Below are positions 1 through 5,703 of a stretch of DNA of 5,703 nucleotides, piece after piece (the stretch's first letter is position 1; each line of letters starts with the position of its first letter). The notes beneath the pieces are model-generated. The model worked only from the letters and a program-made list of their open reading frames with translations, ran no database searches and was not told the DNA's origin. Made by a program: the position numbers and the translations under genes. The stretch is from Rickettsiales bacterium. GTDB taxonomy: Bacteria; Pseudomonadota; Alphaproteobacteria; Rickettsiales; UBA3002. Where the stretch lies: assembly GCA_002725445.1 (NCBI GenBank), contig PBPD01000027.1:1-5703 (forward strand), read 5' to 3'.

Positions 1-725
1 ACCGCTTCATACGCATCGCCCGCTGCAATCGCATAGGGCATCGCCAGTGCCAGCGAAAATTGCCCGCCTGCGGCAAACTCTTTCACTTCCATCGCATGGC
101 CAGCATTCGCCCCACTCACAAACCGCACCAGCCCGGCGGTAAAATGCCCGGCGGCTTCTGCGCGGCTGGCATCGGCAAAGCGCGCGCGGTCTTGCGTCGC
201 ATCCACCGTACCGCTCACTGTCCACATGCTTGCATTCTGGCCACAGCGTGCATCGCCAAAGCGCGCACGGCACGCAGGTGCATATAGCGAGCCAATCTGG
301 TTGCCCAGCGGTTGCGTTAGCCCGCGCAATTCGGCCACAAACTGGCCATTATCCACACGCACCTCACCCAGCCAGCCTGTGCGCAGCAGCATGCGCCCCA
401 TCGCCAGATCAGCATAATTCACCTGAAACACCTCAATCTCGGCATAATCATAGCGCCCGGCCAGCACATCGGCCTCGTCAATCACCTCGGCCTGCAACAT
501 GCCTTCCAGTTCCATATTATCCACATTCAGCTGTGCGCTGGCTTCCATCGCGGTGGGGCTGAATCCACTGGCAGCCACATAGCGCACGCCTTCCAGTTCC
601 ACGTCCGCGTCATGGTCGGTAAATCCCATCACCTCGCCATCGCGTCGCGTCAGCTTCCAGCATGTGGCAAGGCGCAGCACCTCACCACGCATATGCGCAG
701 CCAGTGCAGGCGACAATGTTTTCAT
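1..725 (-). CDS. DUF2163 / phage BR0599-family GTA or prophage tail (hub-type) protein, 3' end cut off
   Basis: A reading frame of 241 codons runs off the left edge without a stop. The N-terminal half carries the family signature: CWKLTRRDG at residues 22-30, GFTDHDADVELEG at 34-46, then VDNMELEGML and AGRYDYAEIEVF. The Cys-containing motif ACRARFGDARCG (Cys152, Cys161) opens the C-terminal BR0599-type domain. Family members are usually a little under 300 residues, so roughly 50 residues are missing, including the expected final Cys/Asn-Phe-rich motif. In the Rhodobacter capsulatus GTA the homologue is g13, a baseplate hub component. The cysteines may bind a metal or Fe-S cluster as in phage lambda gpL, but that is inference. 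The start at 725 is chosen because AGGAGG lies 5 nt upstream, and the alternative ATG at 730 reads only two codons before a stop. The gene lies 70 bp downstream of the LysM gene on the same strand, so cotranscription is possible. Family assignment is by recalled motifs only. Confidence 0.88.
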   Translation of the reverse strand, partial: MKTLSPALAAHMRGEVLRLATCWKLTRRDGEVMGFTDHDADVELEGVRYVAASGFSPTAMEASAQLNVDNMELEGMLQAEVIDEADVLAGRYDYAEIEVFQVNYADLAMGRMLLRTGWLGEVRVDNGQFVAELRGLTQPLGNQIGSLYAPACRARFGDARCGQNASMWTVSGTVDATQDRARFADASRAEAAGHFTAGLVRFVSGANAGHAMEVKEFAAGGQFSLALAMPYAIAAGDAYEA

Positions 726-730
726 GTCAT

Positions 731-736
731 CCTCCT
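731..736 (-). promoter_or_regulatory. Ribosome binding site of the DUF2163 gene
   Basis: The minus strand reads AGGAGG, a perfect anti-Shine-Dalgarno match, 5 nt before the ATG at 725. It decides the start, because the ATG at 730 is followed by ACA TGA. Confidence 0.8.
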
Positions 737-795
737 ACGAAATACAACTCTTATGAAAAATACTCAGTACGTGCAGCCATAGGCCACACCTTATC

Positions 796-3150
796 CTAGC
801 GGAACAATCCCATAATCCGATCACCCAGATTCGGTGTGTTCGGGCTTGCTTCTTCCACCTGTGCCAGGCTTGCTTCTTCGGCTTCAATGCGCGCTTCTTC
901 CGCCAGCACTTCACCAATCAATTGCTCACTGCGCCCTGCATCCAGTCGCGCTTCTTCACCGCGCCAATAATCCGCAGCATCCAGTCGCAACGGGCCGGCA
1001 AACATATCGCCCGCCACCGCACGAATGGTGGTTTCACGTACATATTCATTGTCGTTTTCAAATGGCTGCAACTCCAGATGCACATGCGGTGCACTGCCAC
1101 GTGTGCGGTCGGTTTCGTCCAGCACTTGTGTCACACCGCCGCTTTGCATCACACCGCTTTCACGGCGCTGCCAGAACGTGCCACGCTGGCCTACCAACGC
1201 TTCCAGACGCGCCACTTCCACATCATCTATCACGCGCTCAAAGCCTTCCGCCTCACGTCCGGTGCGGTGCGTACGCAAATCAATCGCATAGCCACCTACG
1301 CCGTCACCATCATGGTCATGCCCAGTATGGGTAGTCTGCTGCGCGCGCCATTGCGAACCACTCAGCCCCACACTGCGGTATAATGCCGCGCGGCTTTCCA
1401 CCGAATTCTCAGCATCGGTTACCACCATCGGGTTATCAATTTCCTGCCCGTCCGGCCCTTCGCGATAGCCCAGCCGCACGCCATACATCGCCTCATACGC
1501 CACCAGCGTCGTCGACAATCCATCGCGCAATGGCTGACTCATATTCACATTATCGTTTTTCAGTGTGAAGAGTTCCGCTTCGTTCGCTTGTGCCGCATCC
1601 ACCCGCGCCACAAAATAATCCTGCACGCGGTTTTCCAGCGCCAGCATCAACTGATAATGCGCCACGCCCGTGGCCGAATCATAGCCCAGCTCTTGCGTTT
1701 CATAGGCTGCAATCGCCTCACGCAATGCGTCATTGCCTTCCAGCTGGCCAGTAAAACCAATACTGCCATCGCCCAGCCGCTGCGGTGTGTAATAGCCTGC
1801 CAGCGTCAGGCCGCGCTCCAGCGCCAATGTTTGTTCCGTATTCAGCGGCAATGCCAGCTCATCTGCCAACTCTGCCACCGCCTCTGCGTTCAATCCGCGT
1901 GTCGGGTCACGTTCCACCCGTGCCAGATCAAAGCCCATTGCATCCAGAATTTCACGTGGCACCAGCGCCTGATCTTCCTGATGGAAGAACGCCGGAAACT
2001 CCTCTGCATGCTCGCGTTTCCAATTCGCCATATACGCGCGATACGTCGTGCCATCATCAAAAGTTTGCGCAATCGCATCACGCGGCTGATACCGATCGCC
2101 TGCAAAACCAGCCAGCAGGCTTTCAGCGCGCGCATCACGTTCGCCAAACCATGCCTGGCCATTATCCATCTCATCGCGAATATATTCCTGCAACGCGCGG
2201 AACAATTCAGGGTCGCGGCGCAAATCCACAATATCACCGCGGGCATAATCCGCATCGCGCCCCACAAACACAAAGCCACGCGGGGTTTCTGGTTCTGGTT
2301 GCGGTTGCAATGCAGCTCCCAGCCCCGCCAGCGATGCGGTGGTCTGTGCATCCAACCGTGCACTAATATCCGCCTCAATGGCGCTCATCGCCTGCGCATT
2401 CGCGCGCTCCAGCGCACTGTCCAATTCCGCTTCAATGCGGGCGTTCATTTCTTCACGTGTTAATGGCGGCTCCTCTGGGGCATCATCGCGATTCAGCCCA
2501 AAACGCTCGCGCGCACCCTGCACCACATTGCCCCACCACTCACCGATATTCGGGCCCGAACGCTCCGCTACTGCCACCGTTGCCGGCTCGCTTGCCTGCA
2601 CCTGTGCAGGGCGTGAATGCAGCTCCAATGAAGCCCAATTCAATTGTGGCAAATTAAGCTCTGGCACCTGCGCCATACCGCCCAGATCCATCCCCATCAG
2701 ACCTGGCATCGCCATATTTGTCGGGCCAGCACTTGCCAGGCTCATACCTGTCAGGTTTGCGCTGCGTGCAGGTGCGGGCTGTGTTGCAGTTTCTACTTCT
2801 GGGGTTTCTACTTCTGGGGTTTCTGTTTCAGTTATTTCTGGTGCTGAGGCAACGGGTGCGACCTCTGCCACCGCTTCGCCCAGATTCTCTGGCTTGCGCG
2901 ACGGCGGCGCCACTGTTTCTGCAATCTCCGGCGCTTGCGCTAGCTCGCTGGCGGGCAGCAGCAAATCTTCGCCAGCATAAATCGTGTCTTCTCCATTAGC
3001 GCGCTGGCTAAATTTGGCTTCATTCAGACGCACAGCTTCCTGCAATAGTTCGGCAAAACGCTCTGTGCCGGCTTGCACACCAAATTCTCGTTCAATAATC
3101 CGCGAAAGCGAATCACCCGCCTGCACATTATATGTTTGTGGTTCTGCCAT
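796..3150 (-). CDS. Large LysM-like multidomain protein, putative peptidoglycan metallopeptidase
   Basis: Complete 784-residue protein of no family I can name over its full length. Residues 6-66 resemble LysM: YNVQAGDSLSRII at the start and IYAGEDLLLP at the end, with a longer middle than usual. Residues 67-130 are a Pro/Glu/Ala linker containing a doubled PEVET. Residues 136-159 are Met/Gly-rich with six Met. Residues 230-268 are charged and helical. Residues 437-486 resemble a peptidoglycan-binding domain (GLTLAGYY, LGDGSIGF, AIAAYE). Residues 605-695 hold His608, His611, His613, GGYAIDLRT (Asp624) and PHVHLEL (His689, His691), resembling the GxAxD and HxH zinc-site motifs of LAS peptidases (M15/M74/M23). 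The C-terminus (731-768) is an acidic Glu/Ala helix. There is no signal peptide or membrane segment. The ATG at 3150 follows GGAG by 4 nt. The gene is divergent from the CHAP gene. Wall binding is fairly likely; catalysis is inference. Confidence 0.85.
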   Translation of the reverse strand: MAEPQTYNVQAGDSLSRIIEREFGVQAGTERFAELLQEAVRLNEAKFSQRANGEDTIYAGEDLLLPASELAQAPEIAETVAPPSRKPENLGEAVAEVAPVASAPEITETETPEVETPEVETATQPAPARSANLTGMSLASAGPTNMAMPGLMGMDLGGMAQVPELNLPQLNWASLELHSRPAQVQASEPATVAVAERSGPNIGEWWGNVVQGARERFGLNRDDAPEEPPLTREEMNARIEAELDSALERANAQAMSAIEADISARLDAQTTASLAGLGAALQPQPEPETPRGFVFVGRDADYARGDIVDLRRDPELFRALQEYIRDEMDNGQAWFGERDARAESLLAGFAGDRYQPRDAIAQTFDDGTTYRAYMANWKREHAEEFPAFFHQEDQALVPREILDAMGFDLARVERDPTRGLNAEAVAELADELALPLNTEQTLALERGLTLAGYYTPQRLGDGSIGFTGQLEGNDALREAIAAYETQELGYDSATGVAHYQLMLALENRVQDYFVARVDAAQANEAELFTLKNDNVNMSQPLRDGLSTTLVAYEAMYGVRLGYREGPDGQEIDNPMVVTDAENSVESRAALYRSVGLSGSQWRAQQTTHTGHDHDGDGVGGYAIDLRTHRTGREAEGFERVIDDVEVARLEALVGQRGTFWQRRESGVMQSGGVTQVLDETDRTRGSAPHVHLELQPFENDNEYVRETTIRAVAGDMFAGPLRLDAADYWRGEEARLDAGRSEQLIGEVLAEEARIEAEEASLAQVEEASPNTPNLGDRIMGLFR
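1066..1338 (-). other. Putative LAS-type zinc peptidase region of the LysM protein
   Basis: Encodes residues 605-695. GGYAIDLRT fits the GxAxD core of M15-like peptidases, and PHVHLEL fits the HxH element that provides a zinc ligand in M23 and M74 enzymes. A helix and LVGQRG between them fit the M15-like pattern. The His normally seven residues before the Asp is Gly617 here. The nearest histidines (608, 611, 613) sit in a loop, HDHDGDGVGG, that looks like a calcium-binding DxDxDG loop. The spacing His608 to His689 is 81 residues, and H608-x3-D612 also fits the M23 HxxxD pattern, so the exact clan is undecided. Confidence 0.45.
2790..2819. repeat. Two perfect 15-bp tandem copies encoding PEVET
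   Basis: On the plus strand the unit tttctacttctgggg occurs twice without mismatch, followed by a partial third copy (tttctg). On the coding minus strand it gives two PEVET units in the acidic Pro-rich linker after the LysM-like domain. The period is in frame, so copy-number change would only alter linker length. Confidence 0.85.
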
Positions 3151-3154
3151 CTAT

Positions 3155-3158
3155 CTCC
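3155..3158 (-). promoter_or_regulatory. Ribosome binding site of the LysM/metallopeptidase gene
   Basis: The minus strand reads GGAG 4 nt before the ATG at 3150. It lies inside GAGCTGGAGA, a 10-mer also found upstream of the divergent gene. Confidence 0.6.
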
Positions 3159-3330
3159 AGCTCTTAACACGCTTAACCATGCATCACGCGCGTTTTATTA
3201 CCCTTATTATGCACATGATTTTGTTAAGATTGTGTGAAATGCGGTCAAATAACTCACATTTTATCTATTTTTCCGTTTTCGCCGCATAGTTTAACCCTTT
3301 TGTAACAAACTATCTGCCATACTGGGAGCT

Positions 3331-3334
3331 GGAG
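3331..3334 (+). promoter_or_regulatory. Ribosome binding site of the CHAP-domain gene
   Basis: GGAG lies 10 nt before the ATG at 3345, within the longer purine-rich stretch GGGAGCTGGAGAA. The spacing is on the long side but acceptable. No other ATG, GTG or TTG in this frame fits better. Confidence 0.55.
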
Positions 3335-3344
3335 AATAGTAGCT

Positions 3345-5703
3345 ATGGCACGACAAGATTGGTTAAGCGGCCTTTTTGATCGCGATCGCGAGATGCCCGT
3401 CATCTCAGCTGACAGCCCTGCCGAGGATTTGCAGGTCTTTCAGGCGTTCGCTGCCCAGCACCGCTCCATCCTCGAAGATTACGACCCCGCGCTCGAGCTG
3501 CCCGAATTAGAACCCGATGGCATGTATGGCGCCACCACCCAGCGCTATATCGATGCGCTGCGCGACTATATGATCGACCAAAGCGTCATCCGCGAGGCCG
3601 AGACACGTCTGGGCGAAGCAGGCACCTTCCCGCTCACCTTCATCGACGATGTCACACGCCGCATCGACAGCGCCATCCCCGTCCTCGAACAGGGCGACAC
3701 CGGCCCATATGTCGAACAATTGCAAACGCTACTGCTCGAGCATCGCCACGTGCTGGACGATCTCGCCCCCAATCACGAGCTTCCACCGCTCGAAGTCAAT
3801 GGCATATTCGACGCTGCCACCCATAGCTGGTTGCTTGCCGCACAGCAGGCTGCCCCCACCGTCATCATTAACGGCATGGTCTCCGAAGGACGCATCCGAA
3901 TGGACAGCGGCACGCTGGCACAAGTCGACCGTATTCTTACCTCGCGTCACCCGCAGATGGAGCTGGGCGATAATTACCCTGCCATTCAGGAGCTGCAGGA
4001 GCTTCTCATCGCTTATCACGACGTGCTCGACGATCACCAGACCGACCCGTCGCAACGACTTCCAGAGATCACCCCCAATGGTCAGTTCGACGAAGCCACC
4101 AAAACGTCCGTCGAAGCCTTACAACGCCTCATGGGCGAAGAGCCCACTGGCCGTATCAGCAGCGCCCCGCGCGATATACGCAACGCCACCCGCGCGCTTG
4201 ACCGCGCCGCCCCCGTATTAGAAGCAGGCGACCGCGACCGCGCAGACGAAATGCAATCCACGCAATATGTTGCTCAGCTGCAAACATTACTGCGCGAAAA
4301 TCAGGACATTCTGCGTCATTATTCCATCGACTACACCAGCATCAACTACCCCGAAGTCGAGATCACCGGCGTCGTCGACGACACCACCATCATCGGCATC
4401 AACGCGCTACAGCAATACCTTATCGACACCAACACCGCTGGCATTCTCAGCATCGACCAGTTCGGTGGCTATGGGCGTTTCCCCATGGCGTTTATGGATC
4501 GCGCCGAACACAAACTCAATGCCGAGCGCGGATCCAATCCTGCAGCCGATCTTCTCAGCAGCATTTACACCGCCGAGCTTTCATTGGGCAGCCAGTCAGA
4601 CCTCAGCGCCAGTCAGGAACCGCAAGAAGTCGAATATGTCGTACAATCCGGCGATAGCTGGTCGCGCATTGCGCAAAATTTCAACATGTCGGCGCGCGAA
4701 CTCGCTGCTTTCAACGACGCGACCATCAGCACCATGCTGCACCCCGACCAGCGTCTGCGCATCCCCGGCGACAATTTGCTACAGCCCGAGCATGCGCCCG
4801 CTTCCGACACCCCACAGCAAGAAGGCAATGGCGTAAGCCTCGCCTCGGTGGTCAGCGGCATCCGCGAATGGAACCGCACCCAAAACATCAATAGCTACAC
4901 GCAAGACGGCTGGCAGCTTGGCGGCATGGGTCGCCCTTACATCGGCGATGTTATTCTCACCATCGCCAATGCCGAGCTTGGTCGCGGCGAAGACGAGCGC
5001 GGCAACAATCTTGGCCCCGACATCCAGCGCTACATGCAATCCGCTGGCTGGAATGCCGGCACCTTCAACAATCACACCCAGGAATATAATGGCCGCGGGC
5101 CCAACTGGTGTGCAGGTTTCGTCAGCTACGTCATGCAGGAAGCAGGCGTCACCCCGTATTACAACTGGCGTCGCCCTCGCCTCAGCGAGGAAGACCTTCA
5201 GGCCATCCGCGACGAAGAACTCACCGACGAACAGATCATCGAGCGCTTCCCGCGCCTGCGTCTGTCCGACGCGCAAATCGAACGCGACTTCTACACCAAC
5301 TTCACACAAGAGGCACTCATCGAACGCTACCAGCTGGAGCTCTCCGACGAGGCGATTCTGCAAAGCAATCGCTGGGGCTTGTCCAACTGGAGCCTGCAAC
5401 GCCAGACCGAAGAAGACCTCACGCCCGAACAGCTCGATGCTTACCGCAGCGAACAGATCGAACAGATCCGCCAAAACCTGCTGCAAGAGGCACACGCGGG
5501 CGAGATCAGCCGCATTCGCAGCCAGCAGCTCGACTATCTGCGCGAAACCCGCAACGTCGAGACCGAAATCGGCACTGACGGCATGGTCATGAATTTACGC
5601 ACCCAGTTCATGGATAACAGCGCCTATTACCATCACCTACAGGGCTACATCCCCGATCCGGGCGACATCATCTTTTTCGACCGTGGCGCGCGCGACGTAC
5701 TCG
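3345..5703 (+). CDS. Multidomain peptidoglycan hydrolase: four PG-binding repeats, LysM and CHAP amidase, 3' end cut off
   Basis: An open frame of 786 codons runs off the right edge. Residues 28-362 hold four degenerate peptidoglycan-binding-type repeats. Residues 430-475 are a LysM domain (YVVQSGDSWSRIA at the start, LRIP at the end). From about 535 the CHAP family pattern begins: AELGRGEDERGNNLGPDI, then PNWCAGFVSYVMQEAG with the probable nucleophile Cys589, and PGDIIFFDRG from 772. The catalytic His, expected in an HVGI-like motif soon after, lies beyond the window. CHAP enzymes cut peptidoglycan as amidases or endopeptidases. Between Cys589 and Gly773 are about 184 residues, far more than usual, including a 13-residue tandem repeat. 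The N-terminus (MARQDWLSGLFDRDRE) shows no signal peptide. The gene is divergent from the LysM/metallopeptidase gene. Domain calls are from recalled motifs; full-length family unknown. Confidence 0.87.
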   Translation, partial: MARQDWLSGLFDRDREMPVISADSPAEDLQVFQAFAAQHRSILEDYDPALELPELEPDGMYGATTQRYIDALRDYMIDQSVIREAETRLGEAGTFPLTFIDDVTRRIDSAIPVLEQGDTGPYVEQLQTLLLEHRHVLDDLAPNHELPPLEVNGIFDAATHSWLLAAQQAAPTVIINGMVSEGRIRMDSGTLAQVDRILTSRHPQMELGDNYPAIQELQELLIAYHDVLDDHQTDPSQRLPEITPNGQFDEATKTSVEALQRLMGEEPTGRISSAPRDIRNATRALDRAAPVLEAGDRDRADEMQSTQYVAQLQTLLRENQDILRHYSIDYTSINYPEVEITGVVDDTTIIGINALQQYLIDTNTAGILSIDQFGGYGRFPMAFMDRAEHKLNAERGSNPAADLLSSIYTAELSLGSQSDLSASQEPQEVEYVVQSGDSWSRIAQNFNMSARELAAFNDATISTMLHPDQRLRIPGDNLLQPEHAPASDTPQQEGNGVSLASVVSGIREWNRTQNINSYTQDGWQLGGMGRPYIGDVILTIANAELGRGEDERGNNLGPDIQRYMQSAGWNAGTFNNHTQEYNGRGPNWCAGFVSYVMQEAGVTPYYNWRRPRLSEEDLQAIRDEELTDEQIIERFPRLRLSDAQIERDFYTNFTQEALIERYQLELSDEAILQSNRWGLSNWSLQRQTEEDLTPEQLDAYRSEQIEQIRQNLLQEAHAGEISRIRSQQLDYLRETRNVETEIGTDGMVMNLRTQFMDNSAYYHHLQGYIPDPGDIIFFDRGARDVL
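3426..4430 (+). repeat. Four degenerate peptidoglycan-binding-type repeats of about 93 residues
   Basis: Encodes residues 28-362. Each unit has an LQ-rich helix, then [IV]L[DER]x, a variable loop, P-x-[ILV], then G-x-[FYV]-[DG]-x-x-T and a second helix ending near AL or ALQ. The conserved Gly of the G-x-[FYV] element falls at residues 59, 153, 246 and 342, a period of 93-96. Units two to four are preceded by a helix and a [LM]ExGD element (Gly117, Gly208, Gly295). This fits the PG_binding_1 fold with an extra linker helix. The copies are diverged at protein level, so the duplication is old. Confidence 0.7.
4632..4766 (+). other. LysM domain of the CHAP protein
   Basis: Encodes residues 430-474. 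EYVVQSGDSWSRIAQNF, ELAAFNDA and LHPDQRLRIP match the standard 44-50 residue LysM plan (YxVxxGDTLxxIA, LxxxN, LxxGQxLxIP), with Trp in place of the usual Leu after GDS. LysM binds GlcNAc-containing glycan, here presumably peptidoglycan. Confidence 0.88.
5181..5456 (+). repeat. Seven tandem 13-residue helical repeats inserted in the CHAP domain
   Basis: Encodes residues 613-704. Units begin LSEEDL, LTDEQI, LSDAQI, FTQEAL, LSDEAI, LSNWSL and LTPEQL, at residues 613, 626, 640, 653, 666, 679 and 692. Six units are 13 residues and the second is 14. The pattern is [LF][ST]xxx[IL] followed by a charged or aromatic heptad, which reads as an N-cap and short amphipathic helix. DNA copies are diverged, so this is not a recent slippage product. 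I do not recognise the repeat family. Confidence 0.7.

Larger units (their letters stand above)
3154..3335. repeat. 10-bp inverted repeat at the two divergent translation starts
   Basis: GAGCTGGAGA lies on the minus strand at 3163-3154 and on the plus strand at 3326-3335. Each copy precedes, within a few bases, a TAG and then ATGGCA, the first two codons of the two divergent genes. The arms contain the Shine-Dalgarno sequence of each gene, so the match may be partly functional convergence. Confidence 0.7.
3151..3344. promoter_or_regulatory. AT-rich divergent intergenic region with the promoters of both large genes
   Basis: No gene is visible in these 194 bp, which are clearly more AT-rich than the flanking coding DNA and separate two genes transcribed outward. 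Both promoters must lie here or within the coding ends. For the minus-strand gene the best candidate is TTGACC (3248-3243), a 16-nt spacer, then TAACAA (3226-3221). For the plus-strand gene TTGTTA (3221-3226), an 18-nt spacer and TCAAAT (3245-3250) is possible but weak. If both were used, the two promoters would overlap. No operator or riboswitch is recognised. Confidence 0.5.

Noticed and set aside
726..795. Possible terminator between the LysM gene and the DUF2163 gene
   Set aside because: Only a 3-bp stem (GCC-ATA-GGC near 765-780) is visible and no U-run follows it on the minus strand, so a terminator cannot be supported.
1588..2463. Open frame of 291 codons on the plus strand
   Set aside because: It lies wholly antisense inside the 784-residue minus-strand gene, its product is rich in Arg/Cys/His/Ile without domain motifs, and the minus-strand frame has clear LysM, linker and peptidase-like features.
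2339..2980. Open frame of 213 codons on the plus strand
   Set aside because: Antisense to the N-terminal half of the LysM protein; the long Ser/Ala runs reflect the Ala/Glu/Pro codons of the real gene.
3233..3258. TGTGA and TCACA half-sites resembling a CRP site
   Set aside because: The half-sites are separated by 16 nt instead of the usual 6, so the pair does not fit a CRP/FNR operator.
3382..3389. GCGATCGC palindrome (HIP1-like)
   Set aside because: I noticed one copy, within coding sequence; HIP1 is only meaningful when highly repeated, as in cyanobacteria.
4779..5495. Open frame of 238 codons on the minus strand
   Set aside because: It is antisense to the CHAP domain and its repeats, which match known motifs in the plus-strand frame. 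The composition is that of a shadow frame.
4918..5592. Open frame of 224 codons on the plus strand
   Set aside because: It overlaps the CHAP frame out of phase and has Ser/Thr/Ala/Arg-rich low-information composition with no motif.
1..5703. CRISPR array, tRNA/rRNA genes, insertion sequence or attachment site
   Set aside because: No spaced direct repeats, RNA-gene signatures, transposase frame or terminal inverted repeats were seen in either strand.

Overview
The window looks chromosomal and most likely comes from an alphaproteobacterium. The main evidence is a gene at the left edge whose product matches the DUF2163 / phage BR0599 family (TIGR02218). That family is typical of alphaproteobacterial gene transfer agents (GTAs) and related siphovirus-like prophages. 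The coding DNA is moderately GC-rich. I cannot name a genus.

Layout: (1) positions 1-725, minus strand, the DUF2163 tail/baseplate protein, with its C-terminus cut off by the window edge; (2) a 70-bp gap; (3) positions 796-3150, minus strand, a complete 784-residue multidomain protein with an N-terminal LysM-like domain, a long Pro/Glu/Ala linker, a probable peptidoglycan-binding-like segment and a C-terminal region with traits of a zinc (LAS-type) peptidase; (4) an AT-rich divergent intergenic region of about 194 bp; (5) from 3345 to the right edge, plus strand, a protein of more than 786 residues with four degenerate peptidoglycan-binding repeats, a LysM domain and a CHAP-type cysteine amidase/peptidase domain that is still open at the window edge.

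The two large divergent genes look functionally related. Both lack a visible signal peptide, both carry cell-wall-binding modules and both carry (or probably carry) a peptidoglycan hydrolase module, though of different chemistry (metallo versus cysteine). Their translation starts also share a 10-bp inverted repeat. They sit beside a GTA/prophage baseplate-type gene, so a role in wall degradation during phage/GTA release or entry is possible, but that is inference.

The most unusual structure is inside the CHAP domain of the right-hand gene. Between the catalytic-Cys motif and the downstream GDIIFF strand there are about 180 residues, of which about 92 form seven tandem copies of a 13-residue helical repeat.
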